From positions 1 to 64,000 of IMG/VR virus record IMGVR_UViG_3300021511_000005: 64,000 nt of DNA; one strand, written 5' to 3'. The stretch comes from a virus. The translations under genes and the position numbers were made by a program. Of this stretch, positions 42,183-50,470 are shown one piece after another; positions within the stretch are counted from its first letter, which is position 1; each line of letters begins with the position of its first letter. The notes under the pieces were generated by a model. The model was not told the origin of the DNA. It ran no database searches and saw only the letters and a program-made list of their open reading frames with translations.

Positions 42183-42433
42183 GGCCTCCTGTACAAGTTG
42201 ATGTCCGATACGACGGAGATCCCCATAACGATGAAACTATCTTGAGCACGATGATGTGGGAGGCACCGCGGGCGGGGGAGCATCTGTGGTTGATCCAAGG
42301 AGAGGGCTCTGATCCCTGGCCGCCATTCGGTCATACGTCGTGGACGGTGACGTCTGTGGCCCATTGGATCTCGGAGGGCGGATATCACCACGTTTGCGTG
42401 TACGCCAAGCCGACGGAAGGCGCCGATGGCTAA
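42179..42433 (+). CDS. Small beta-rich protein of unknown function
   Basis: 84 residues from ATG 42179, GGGGGAGGG ribosome binding site. The sequence GEHLWLIQGEGSDPWP ... WTVTSVAHWISEGGYHHVCVYAKP suggests a compact beta barrel resembling small SH3- or OB-like domains. It overlaps the polymerase start by 8 nt. Function not recognised. Confidence 0.6.
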   Translation: MRPPVQVDVRYDGDPHNDETILSTMMWEAPRAGEHLWLIQGEGSDPWPPFGHTSWTVTSVAHWISEGGYHHVCVYAKPTEGADG

Positions 42434-44489
42434 GCGCAGACCCAAGCCCGGAGCCATGGGCCACATATTCGACCAGGACGTGGACTGGGAGGTGGTCCAG
42501 GACGGCGATCGGCTGGAGAAGGCGCTCCGCGAATTGGAGGATCAGAAGTTTATCGGTTGGGACACGGAGGGCACAGGCCTATCAACTTTCAGGGGGGCGC
42601 GGATCATTGGTCATAGCTTCGCTTGGAGGCAGTCTAACCAGCGGATGAAGGCGATCTATATTCCGATTCGGCATGAGTCGGAGCGAATTGGGCTGTCTCT
42701 CTTCAATGACGAGACCAATATGGACGCGGCTGCGGTTACTGAGGCGTTGAAGCCCGTCTTGGAGGACCAAAGCACCATGAAGGCGGCCCATCACGCCCGG
42801 CATGACATCCACATGGCCCATGCCGATGGTATCAAGCCGGCCGGACGATTCACGGACACGGTTATCGCGTGCAAACTGATAGATGAGACCTGGCATAACC
42901 ACCAGCTCGAGACGTGCCTCAGTAAGGCGAAGTTGCCTCACGATCCCGACTGGAAGAGCACGATGACCGGCGAAGTTGAGCGAGTGGCCAAGCTGATGAA
43001 GCAGGGGCCCAAGGCGCACAAGGAGGAGCACGGTTACAAGTTCGGCTCGATTGGCGTGGTGGGGCGCTACGCTTGTCAGGACGCGGCCTACGAGCTGCGG
43101 TTGGCTGAATGGGCACTGCCTCAAGTAGAGAGCAAGTGGCCGGACATCTGGCGGATGGAGTCGGAGCTGCTGTGGGTCGTGCTGGATATGGAGCGCAAGG
43201 GGGTCCCCATTGATCCAGACAAGCTCCGCCGATTGTCGGAGGTGGCCTTCAAGGAACAGGCGCATCTGGCCCCGCAGGTCTGGGGCGCGGCAGGCTTCGA
43301 GTTCGACCTGGGCAACGATAACGCTGTCCGTGAAGCCCTATTCGAGCGGCTGGGCTTTCCGGTTCTGGGGACGACCAAGCACAAGACCCCCCAGGTGGAT
43401 GACGATACGCTGTGGAAGCTCGAGCTGGGGATCCGCGTCGAGGACAAGGACAAGGAGCGGGTTCGGAAGCTGGTCAAGCCCTTGCGGGAGTGGCGCGACT
43501 TCCAGAAGATCAAGACCACCTACACCTTGGGCTTGATCGAGCTGGCCGACGCCAACAGCATCCTTCATGCTGAGCTGGACCAGGGCGGTGCCAAGACTGG
43601 CCGTCTGTCCTGCCGCAACCCCAACCTTCAGAACATCCCGGTCCGGACCAAGCTGGGTCGCCGCGTCCGCGAGGCTTTCCACGCGCGGGAGGGGATGGTC
43701 CGCTACTGCCTGGACTATTCCCAGGTGGAGCTGCGGGTCTTGGCCCACTTGACCAAGGATCCGCTGTTGCTCAAGGTGTACCGCGAGGGGCTGGACGCCC
43801 ACGCCACCACGGCTATCGAGGCCTTCGGCACGTCGGGCAAGGTCGGAGGCGTGGACATGCGGAAGATCGCCAAGATTCTTAACTTCGGGACCAGCTTCTG
43901 CATGACCGAGGTGGGGCTGATGGGCAACGTCAACAAGGACCTACCCGAGGGCGTCCCGTGGATCACCGAGAACAAGGCCAAGGACTTCCAGGCACGGTTC
44001 TACGCCAAGTACAGCTCCATCATCGGATTCCGTGAGTACCTGTGGCGCTGTGTCGAAGCGCACCCCCAGCATTACTTCGAGAATCTGTACAAGCGGCCGC
44101 GGCGGATGGGGCGGGGCTTTGACTTCGGTGCGCCGAAGTGGGTCCGTCGGATGGTGGAGCGACAGACGATTGCGTCCATGGTCCAGGGCTCCGCGGCGGA
44201 CATGATCAAGTTTTCGATGGTCGAGACGTGGAAGTATCTCAAGTCCCAGCAGGACTGTGAGGCGGACATGGTCCTGATGGTTCACGACGATCTGCAATTC
44301 GATATGATGCCCCGCGGCTCTGCCAAGGTGATCCGGGAGATCAAGGCCATCATGGAGGACACGGGTGTCCGCGAGCTGAAGCGGATCAGCGGAAAGGACT
44401 TCGCGGTCCCGGTGGTGGTGGACGTCGAATACTTCGCGAGTCCGGACGGCAACTGGGCCCACAAGCACAAAATGGAACTTGGAGGATAA
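42426..44489 (+). CDS. Family A DNA polymerase with 3'-5' exonuclease domain
   Basis: 687 residues. Exonuclease motif I GWDTEGTG (Asp/Glu ~47-49), then AAHHARHDIHMAH and a RYACQDAAYELRL (ExoIII-like) region. Polymerase motif A YCLDYSQVELRVLAHLT (~429), motif B R-K-IAK-ILNFGTSF (R478, K482, F486), motif C VHDDLQFDM (~620). In motif B the position equivalent to E. coli Tyr766 is Phe. No 5'-3' exonuclease domain. This is the phage replicative or repair polymerase, working with the clamp at 55782 or alone. Confidence 0.9.
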   Translation: MAKRRPKPGAMGHIFDQDVDWEVVQDGDRLEKALRELEDQKFIGWDTEGTGLSTFRGARIIGHSFAWRQSNQRMKAIYIPIRHESERIGLSLFNDETNMDAAAVTEALKPVLEDQSTMKAAHHARHDIHMAHADGIKPAGRFTDTVIACKLIDETWHNHQLETCLSKAKLPHDPDWKSTMTGEVERVAKLMKQGPKAHKEEHGYKFGSIGVVGRYACQDAAYELRLAEWALPQVESKWPDIWRMESELLWVVLDMERKGVPIDPDKLRRLSEVAFKEQAHLAPQVWGAAGFEFDLGNDNAVREALFERLGFPVLGTTKHKTPQVDDDTLWKLELGIRVEDKDKERVRKLVKPLREWRDFQKIKTTYTLGLIELADANSILHAELDQGGAKTGRLSCRNPNLQNIPVRTKLGRRVREAFHAREGMVRYCLDYSQVELRVLAHLTKDPLLLKVYREGLDAHATTAIEAFGTSGKVGGVDMRKIAKILNFGTSFCMTEVGLMGNVNKDLPEGVPWITENKAKDFQARFYAKYSSIIGFREYLWRCVEAHPQHYFENLYKRPRRMGRGFDFGAPKWVRRMVERQTIASMVQGSAADMIKFSMVETWKYLKSQQDCEADMVLMVHDDLQFDMMPRGSAKVIREIKAIMEDTGVRELKRISGKDFAVPVVVDVEYFASPDGNWAHKHKMELGG

Positions 44490-44490
44490 G

Positions 44491-45021
44491 ATGGGTGGAC
44501 GTAACTGGAAACCTGAGCACATCGCGGCTGTGTTGAAGCTCCGGCACTTGTTGGGGAGTCATTGCAATGAGGCCATTATCAAGGTGTTGCGTTGGCAGGA
44601 TCGTGAAATCTTCGGCTATCGGGGGCGAGCGCCTCGGACGGCTGGGGCGATCGATAGTCTGGTCTCGCTGATCAAGAAAGGCGAGCGCCATGCTGCGGTC
44701 TTGAAGCGGCTGGGCGTGGAGCCGGGGACTTTCCGGGGTGTGATGACGATGAACACCCGGGGGCTGGCGGGTTGGCCTGCGACGGAGAAGAAGATCCGAC
44801 GCGAGATAAACAAGTTCAACAAGGAGAGGGGGCGCAAGACTGATCAGATGCCCTTGCCCCAGCTCCGGGCCAAACGGGCGCCGCCTAAGCAGCCGCCGGG
44901 TTTGGGACGGACTCCGGAGCAGGAGGCCCAAGTGGCGTTGGATGATCTGATCAAGGCGCAGGAGCAAGTATCCGCGGCTCGTAAGCGGCTAGATCGGGCT
45001 TACCGGGAGATGAGTGGGTGA
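44491..45021 (+). CDS. Basic helical protein of unknown function, possible DNA binder
   Basis: 176 residues from ATG 44491, GGAGG 5 nt upstream. The sequence WKPEHIAAVLKLRHLLGSHCNEAIIKVLRWQDREIFGYRGRAPRTAGAIDSL suggests a helix-turn-helix-like N-terminus. A Lys/Arg/Pro-rich linker and a C-terminal coiled coil (ALDDLIKAQEQVSAARKRLDRAYREM) follow. Located between polymerase and sbcD; GTGA overlap with sbcD. Confidence 0.55.
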   Translation: MGGRNWKPEHIAAVLKLRHLLGSHCNEAIIKVLRWQDREIFGYRGRAPRTAGAIDSLVSLIKKGERHAAVLKRLGVEPGTFRGVMTMNTRGLAGWPATEKKIRREINKFNKERGRKTDQMPLPQLRAKRAPPKQPPGLGRTPEQEAQVALDDLIKAQEQVSAARKRLDRAYREMSG

Positions 45022-46079
45022 TTATCCTGTCAGACTTGCACTTGAAGGAGGCCAACGAACACCTGGTCTGGGAGGTCCTGGACCGGGTGGAAGAGCTGGC
45101 CGTGGAGGATCCGGACTGCCGGGTGGTCTTCACCGGTGACTGGTGGCAGCTCCGCTATCAGGTCTCTGTCCGCTTGTTGAACTTGGTCCACGAGCGGCTG
45201 ACTCGTTGGGTCGCGCGGGACATCAACGTGGACTTGGTTCCGGGCAACCACGACCAGGTGACGGTCCAGGGCGTTAACGCGTTGGAGATCCTGGCGCGGG
45301 ACGGCGTGGACGTGTGGACGGAGCCGGGGATCAGCGAGGTCCGCGAGGGTTGGCCGGGCCGGTGGTGCGGCTACGTCCCCTACCGCAAGGATCCGGAGGG
45401 GCAGCTGGCCGCGTTGGAGGCGGTCTTGGGGGCGCTCCGGGTCGAGGAGGCGGCGCATCCGGTGGTCTTCGGACACTTCGGGGTCCACGGGGCCTTGATG
45501 AACAACGGACAGAAGGACCGCGGAGGGCTCGAGGCCGGCGATCAAGACAGCTACCTCTTGGTCCTGGGGCATTACCACAAGCACCACGCGCCGGCGCCGG
45601 GGGTGGTCTACGTCGGCAGTCCCTTCCAGCATACCTTTGGGGAGGTCGGTAACCGGACCGGCGTGGGCCGTGTTCTGTGGGTCGATGGGGGCGTGGTCTT
45701 CGATCAAATCGAGCTGGACGTGGGACCGAAGCATTACGTGGTGTCCTGGGACGTCGCGAAGGAGGAGAGGCCGCCGGCGCCGGAGTCTCTGGTCAACGGG
45801 CAGCCGCGGCCGCAGGACAAGGTCCGCGTGGACATCGTGGCCCCGCCGAGCCTGATCAACAAGGACCTGACCAAGCGGCTGATGACGGCCGGCTACGAGG
45901 ACGCCCAGGTCAACGTCCAGCCGGCGCCGGAGAAGCGGGAGCATCGTTTCCCCCTGGTTCCGGGCGAGTCGCTGGTGGAGCTGGCGGAGCGGTTCGTGGC
46001 CCACCGGTTCGAGAAGCAGATCGATCCGGACGAGGATCCGCTGTGCCGCAAGCTTCATGAGTGGGCGGGTGAGCTATGA
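45018..46079 (+). CDS. sbcD: SbcD/Mre11-like exonuclease subunit
   Basis: 353 residues, GTG start overlapping the previous stop. Metallophosphoesterase motifs in order: ILSDLHL (I), VVFTGDWW (II), VPGNHDQ (III), FGHFGVHGALM (IV) and LGHYHKHHA (V). A C-terminal capping region follows. These bind two Mn ions for nuclease activity. With the adjacent SbcC (4-nt overlap) it forms the Mre11/Rad50-type complex equivalent to T4 gp47/gp46, which processes DNA ends for recombination-dependent replication. Confidence 0.88.
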   Translation: MIILSDLHLKEANEHLVWEVLDRVEELAVEDPDCRVVFTGDWWQLRYQVSVRLLNLVHERLTRWVARDINVDLVPGNHDQVTVQGVNALEILARDGVDVWTEPGISEVREGWPGRWCGYVPYRKDPEGQLAALEAVLGALRVEEAAHPVVFGHFGVHGALMNNGQKDRGGLEAGDQDSYLLVLGHYHKHHAPAPGVVYVGSPFQHTFGEVGNRTGVGRVLWVDGGVVFDQIELDVGPKHYVVSWDVAKEERPPAPESLVNGQPRPQDKVRVDIVAPPSLINKDLTKRLMTAGYEDAQVNVQPAPEKREHRFPLVPGESLVELAERFVAHRFEKQIDPDEDPLCRKLHEWAGEL

Positions 46080-48112
46080 GACTGATCGAGCTGGAGCTGG
46101 AGAATTTCCAGACCTATACCGGCGTTCACACGCTGGTCCTGGACAACCGCGGCCTGGTACAGGTCTCCGGCAACAACCTGGACGATCCGGGCAACAACGA
46201 CAACGGCGCCGGCAAGACGACGATCCTGGAGGCGCTGACTTGGTGTCTGTTCGGGGAGGGGCTACCTCGCAGCCAGGGCAACAAGGAGAAGGGCGTCCAG
46301 GCCGATGAGGTGATCCCCGACAACACGAAGGGCCAGACGCGGGTCACGGCCTATCTGATGGACGAGCAATTCGCGCCCACCCATATCGGCGTGGTCCGCT
46401 GGCGCAAGTACAAAGAGGGATCCAAGAAGCGGTCGAGCGGAGTCACTATCCGGGAGGATGGTCAGGACTTCACCTACCTGGACATGTCGGAGGGGAACAA
46501 GCATATCAAGAAGACCCTGGGCATCGACCGGGACATCTGGGTCCGGTCCGTCATCTTTGGTCAGGAATCCGCCTTCAACTTCTGCGAGGCGACGGCCAAG
46601 CAGCGGGCGGACATCTTGACCACGGTGATGGGGCTTGAGGAGCTGGACCGCTGGCTGGGGCGCTGCAGGGACGAGCGGACCAACCTCCGGCCGATCCTGG
46701 CCCGCGCCGAGGGGGCCCACGAGCAGCAGGCCCACCAGCTCGAGCAGGTCCGCGCCGAGAATCCAGCGGAGCGCGTCGAGGCGTGGGAGCAACAACGGCG
46801 GCAGCGGCTTGAGCAAGCCCGAGCCTACCGGGATGAGATCGAAGCCCATGGCAAAGACCAGAAGGCCAAGCTGGACGCGCTGCCGGCGCCGGAGCCTATC
46901 GAGGAACCGGCTCATGGCGTGGACCCCGCGCTGGAGGAGAGACATCACCAGCTCCGGACGCAGCACATCGCAGCGTGCGGTGAGGTGACACAGCGAGAAC
47001 GGACGCTGGCTGAGCTGGTAGGGAGTTTGGACAGCTTGCGGGACTTCAACCAGAAGGCGACGTGCCCAGTCTGTCTCCAGGATATCCAAGAGGAGCACAA
47101 GCGATCCTGTGAGCAAGAAGCAGCGCAGCGGTGCCACAACGCGCAGATTGAATTGGAGGCGGCCAAGGCTGCCGTACCGGTGACGGAGCAGGCCTTCGCG
47201 GCCGCGGACGCGGAGCTGAAGGAGGTCCGCCAGCAGCTGGCCCGGGCGTGCGAGTACTACGACGTCCACAAGGCTCGCAATGCGCGGCTGAGCATGGATC
47301 GGCTCACCCTGGAGCAGGCCGTCAAGCTGGATCGCAGCAACTGGCAAACGGCCAACACACGGGTCCTGGAGATCGAGACCGAAGTGAATCCCCATCTGGA
47401 CCTGGAGCAACTGTGGCGGGCGAAGGTGAGCAGGCTCGAGCAAGAGCGGGCCGCTAGCCAGGCCGCGGTGGATGATCTTCAGGAGCAGATGGGCGTCTTG
47501 GATTGGTGGGCCGCCGAGTTTCCGCGGTTCAAGACCTGGTTGTTCGATAGTGTAGTGGACAGCCTGGCCGCGGAGGCCAATCGCTGGATCAAGGTGATGA
47601 CCGGCGGCGTACTGTGGATCCAGGTCTCGACACAGCGGGAGCTGGCCAAGGGAGCGTTGAAGGACGAGCTAGACGTCCAGCTCTATCGCTGGAACCCGGA
47701 CGGGTCTATCACGAGCCGGCCCTATCGTGTATGGTCCGGGGGCGAGAAGCGCCGGGTGGCGTTGGCGGTGGACCTGGGGTTGTCCAGACTGATGGCCCAG
47801 CGAGCCTCCAAGCCCTATCGCTTCTTGGCGCTTGATGAAGTAGACCGCCATCTGGACACCCAGGGGCGGGAAGGCCTGCGGCAAGTCCTGGAGGAGTTAC
47901 GACGCGAGCGAGAGACCACCTTGGTCATCACGCACGATCCCGAGTTCCGCGCGTCATTCGATCGGGAGATCCGGGTCACCAAGCACGGGGGCTCGAGCAC
48001 AATGGAGACCATCAATCATGGGCAAGAAACGAGAGATCAAGCAGACGCGGACCCGGAAGGTCGCCAAGAGGACGAAGCCGCGCACCAAGAAGCAAGTTCT
48101 CCGCCGGCCTGA
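46076..48112 (+). CDS. sbcC: SbcC/Rad50-like ATPase subunit
   Basis: 678 residues. N-terminal LENFQTYTGVHTLVL and Walker A NDNGAGKTT (~41-49). Q-loop VIFGQESAFNFCEAT (~160). Long coiled coils flank a zinc hook CPVC (~329). ABC signature VWSGGEKRRVALAVDLGLS (~552). Walker B YRFLALDEVDRHLD (~580) and ITHDPEF H-loop. Coiled coils are shorter than in bacterial SbcC but in range for phage gp46. The last ~35 residues are polar and overlap the next gene by 95 nt. Confidence 0.88.
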   Translation: MRLIELELENFQTYTGVHTLVLDNRGLVQVSGNNLDDPGNNDNGAGKTTILEALTWCLFGEGLPRSQGNKEKGVQADEVIPDNTKGQTRVTAYLMDEQFAPTHIGVVRWRKYKEGSKKRSSGVTIREDGQDFTYLDMSEGNKHIKKTLGIDRDIWVRSVIFGQESAFNFCEATAKQRADILTTVMGLEELDRWLGRCRDERTNLRPILARAEGAHEQQAHQLEQVRAENPAERVEAWEQQRRQRLEQARAYRDEIEAHGKDQKAKLDALPAPEPIEEPAHGVDPALEERHHQLRTQHIAACGEVTQRERTLAELVGSLDSLRDFNQKATCPVCLQDIQEEHKRSCEQEAAQRCHNAQIELEAAKAAVPVTEQAFAAADAELKEVRQQLARACEYYDVHKARNARLSMDRLTLEQAVKLDRSNWQTANTRVLEIETEVNPHLDLEQLWRAKVSRLEQERAASQAAVDDLQEQMGVLDWWAAEFPRFKTWLFDSVVDSLAAEANRWIKVMTGGVLWIQVSTQRELAKGALKDELDVQLYRWNPDGSITSRPYRVWSGGEKRRVALAVDLGLSRLMAQRASKPYRFLALDEVDRHLDTQGREGLRQVLEELRRERETTLVITHDPEFRASFDREIRVTKHGGSSTMETINHGQETRDQADADPEGRQEDEAAHQEASSPPA

Positions 48113-48632
48113 GTGGTACCGGCTCGAGGCGCTGTTTCGGGATGCGCCGGCCAACACGGTCAGCCAGGTGGACGGCGGCGATGTCGTCATGTGCGGATTC
48201 TTGCCTCCGGAGAACGAGGTGGCTCTGTGCCTGGCTCCGCCGTCGATCACCCATGAGCAGGGGCTGGCGCTTCAGAAGCTCCTGGAGGCCAACTTCCGCG
48301 CACCCGTGATGATCCTGACCAACAACATTCAGCTGGTTCGCCTGAAGCCCATCACGGAGGCGCTCGCGAACAAGGTGATCGCGGAGACCACTGGCGAGGT
48401 CGTTCAATTCGGACACGATGGAGAAGACGATGGGAGCGAAGTCGGGACCCAAAGGGAAAACGTTCGAGAGGAAAGTTGCCCAGCTGATGAGGGAGATCTA
48501 CGATCCGCCGGAGCTGCTGGCGGAGCTGGCGGACTTGTCGAAACTGGCGGCGAGGGCCGCGAAGGGGAAGAAGGGTCCGCTCCTGCAGACTCATCGGGAG
48601 CTTCAGAAGTCAAGCGCGGTCCGACGTTCTGA
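48018..48632 (+). CDS. Basic-tailed protein of unknown function; 3' end read through the next gene
   Basis: 204 residues. N-terminal ~30 residues are Lys/Arg/Thr-rich (nucleic-acid-binding or disordered). Residues ~30-135 look folded (DGGDVVMCGFLPPENEVALCLAPPSITHEQGLALQKLLE, VMILTNNIQLVRLKP). The last ~67 are Gly/Glu/Ser low complexity and overlap the nuclease-like gene by 203 nt, so may not be selected as protein. Overlap of 95 nt with sbcC at the 5' end. Confidence 0.5.
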   Translation: MGKKREIKQTRTRKVAKRTKPRTKKQVLRRPEWYRLEALFRDAPANTVSQVDGGDVVMCGFLPPENEVALCLAPPSITHEQGLALQKLLEANFRAPVMILTNNIQLVRLKPITEALANKVIAETTGEVVQFGHDGEDDGSEVGTQRENVREESCPADEGDLRSAGAAGGAGGLVETGGEGREGEEGSAPADSSGASEVKRGPTF

Positions 48633-49074
48633 CCAGGGCAAGGGTGCCATAGAGCCCGATGTGGTGATCCGGGAGGGGCTCTGCCCTTGTTGGTTGGAAT
48701 GTCAGGACGCTGCGGGGATCAATTACAGGCCCAAGGCCAAGTACACGCAGGCATGCAGGGATGTGGTGGAGAGTCGGTCTCCGTTGTGGCCGGTGGCCAT
48801 CTGCCACAAGACCGGGGACCAGAAGATCGGCGTGTGGATCGGACTACCCCACCTGGTCCTGCTGGCCAACATGCAGCCGGGCGTTGGGCGGACCTGCGAG
48901 GCCGGACCGCTGAATCGCTGGTCCCAGGGCTTCGAGTTGCGGCAGCCCGTCCGCCTGGACCTGGAGGACTTCCTGTTGCTGCTGCGGGATGACAACTCAC
49001 GCCGCAATGTGCAGAGCAACAATGGGGCCAAGATGCTGGAGCGGCAGAATAACGCGCTGAAGAGGAACCAATGA
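48430..49074 (+). CDS. PD-(D/E)XK nuclease-like protein, possible Holliday junction resolvase
   Basis: 214 residues from ATG 48430 (GGAGAAG 6 nt upstream; an in-frame ATG at 48418 is possible). The basic N-terminus has KTFERKVAQLMREIY (conserved Glu). The core EPDVVIREGLCPCWLECQDA followed by KYTQACRD fits D...ExQ/K nuclease cores. VAICHKTGDQKIGVWIGLPHLVLL resembles the following strands of resolvase-type nucleases. Placed next to recombination genes. Assignment is structural inference. Confidence 0.5.
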   Translation: MGAKSGPKGKTFERKVAQLMREIYDPPELLAELADLSKLAARAAKGKKGPLLQTHRELQKSSAVRRSDQGKGAIEPDVVIREGLCPCWLECQDAAGINYRPKAKYTQACRDVVESRSPLWPVAICHKTGDQKIGVWIGLPHLVLLANMQPGVGRTCEAGPLNRWSQGFELRQPVRLDLEDFLLLLRDDNSRRNVQSNNGAKMLERQNNALKRNQ

Positions 49075-49262
49075 ACGAATTAGGCGATAAGCTTTTCGAA
49101 TTAAGGAAGGCGCTCAAGGAGCAGGCCGAATTGATGAGGCGCTGGGCCGGGGAGTGCAGGATCTTTGGGTGGTCCACCCAGTTGGTGGAGCCGATGCGCC
49201 GCCAGGCGGATCTCCTTGATGAGCTGCTGATTCGCCACAGGCAAGGGGAGTCCGATGGCTGA
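49071..49262 (+). CDS. 63-residue helical protein
   Basis: ATGA overlap with the previous gene and 8-nt overlap with the next. Two amphipathic helices (ELRKALKEQAELMRRWAGE; STQLVEPMRRQADLLDELLIRH). No known motif; helical-hairpin fold likely. Confidence 0.6.
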   Translation: MNELGDKLFELRKALKEQAELMRRWAGECRIFGWSTQLVEPMRRQADLLDELLIRHRQGESDG

Positions 49263-49857
49263 GGACCTGGACAAGGTGAAGGCCCAGCTGAAGGCCGCCA
49301 AGATCAACGAGGTCCTGAATCGGCTGAAGGTCTCCGGGGCGGAGGACTTCTTCAAGGACCACCCCCAGCTCAAGCAGGGCTACGCGATCTACATGCAGCG
49401 GCGGGCGATGCGAGCCAAGGTCGGTGCCGATATGGCCCCGGGTGGTTGTTTCATCCTGGGGGATGCCGCGGTGATCGCCGGCTGCGTGGCGGAGGCCCAT
49501 ACCATGCTGGCGCGGTTGTTGCGGCTTCCCGCGGAGAACATCAAGCTGTCCATCGAGCGTCCGGGGCTCAACACGGGGATCCGACTCAACGCGGACGTGC
49601 AGATCCCGGAGGGCTACATGACACCGGTCCACACACTGGACTCCCCGGAGGCCCAGCTCGACGAGATCGGCAAGTTGACCAAGGACTACCTCGAGGTCTG
49701 CCTGTCCAAGATCAACCCTATCTTCAAGAAGGATCTGACCGAGCGGTTGGCCCACGTTCGTGTGACTCGGCCGGACTTGAACCAGCCGGTGGTCCCCTTC
49801 CGGAAGGAAGTCAGTGGCGAAGAAGAAGAAGAAGAAGGTCGTCCTGGTCCGGAGTGA
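49255..49857 (+). CDS. Conserved-looking protein of unknown function in the recombination operon
   Basis: 200 residues. N-terminal helices (LDKVKAQLKAAKINEVLNRL), then a mixed domain with GGCFILGDAAVIAGCVAEAHTMLARLLRLPAENIKLSIERPG, strands and a long helix, ending in an acidic Glu run that overlaps the next gene by 44 nt. No enzymatic signature recognised. Confidence 0.6.
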   Translation: MAEDLDKVKAQLKAAKINEVLNRLKVSGAEDFFKDHPQLKQGYAIYMQRRAMRAKVGADMAPGGCFILGDAAVIAGCVAEAHTMLARLLRLPAENIKLSIERPGLNTGIRLNADVQIPEGYMTPVHTLDSPEAQLDEIGKLTKDYLEVCLSKINPIFKKDLTERLAHVRVTRPDLNQPVVPFRKEVSGEEEEEEGRPGPE

Positions 49858-50470
49858 GGCCCAGGAGGCGCGTTCCGCCAAGAAGTGGCAGCGGGAAGAG
49901 GCGCTCCGTAGCGCGGAGGTCGCCTATATCACGGACGAGCAGCAACGGTCCCTGGAATGGTGGTGGCATCAGCTCTGCGACAAGGTGATCGACCTGCGGA
50001 CCTATACGGTCCGGGCGTCGAAGGGCAAGTGGGCCGATCGTCGGGAGAAGTACTGGCGCGGTGTCCAGCAGGCCATCCTTCGCCAGTCCAAGAACCACGC
50101 GATCCGGGATCGTGTCCGAGGGCTTCAGGAGATCCAGAAGGTGAGGGACAACACGCTGGAGTTGATTCAGCCCAAGATCGTGGACGGTCAGAAGTTCTAC
50201 AAGGTCCAGCCCAGCACCTACGAGGGGATGGCCCGGGCCTTCGTGAAGCTCGACGAGCACCTGTCCGCTGAGCGCGACGGGATCCTGTCCATGATTGAGC
50301 CCGACCTGGCCCGCGACGAGCTGGGCGAGGAGCGGACACTATTCCCCCATGACGAGATGACAGCTCTGGCCGAGACCCTGCTGGAGATGCGACGACAGAA
50401 GCAACAGAAGCGGCTCGAAGCCAAGGTGGCCAAGGAGAGTGAAAATGGATCCGAAGACGATCACGATTGA
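49814..50470 (+). CDS. Charged helical protein of unknown function
   Basis: 218 residues, GTG start with GGAAGGAAG upstream. Begins with a poly-Lys run, then helices rich in Arg/Glu/Gln (SLEWWWHQLCDKVIDLRTY; KWADRREKYWRGVQQAILRQ) and a C-terminal MRRQKQQKRLEAKVAKE coiled segment. May bind nucleic acid. Overlaps the ParB-methyltransferase gene by 26 nt. Confidence 0.6.
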   Translation: MAKKKKKKVVLVRSEAQEARSAKKWQREEALRSAEVAYITDEQQRSLEWWWHQLCDKVIDLRTYTVRASKGKWADRREKYWRGVQQAILRQSKNHAIRDRVRGLQEIQKVRDNTLELIQPKIVDGQKFYKVQPSTYEGMARAFVKLDEHLSAERDGILSMIEPDLARDELGEERTLFPHDEMTALAETLLEMRRQKQQKRLEAKVAKESENGSEDDHD

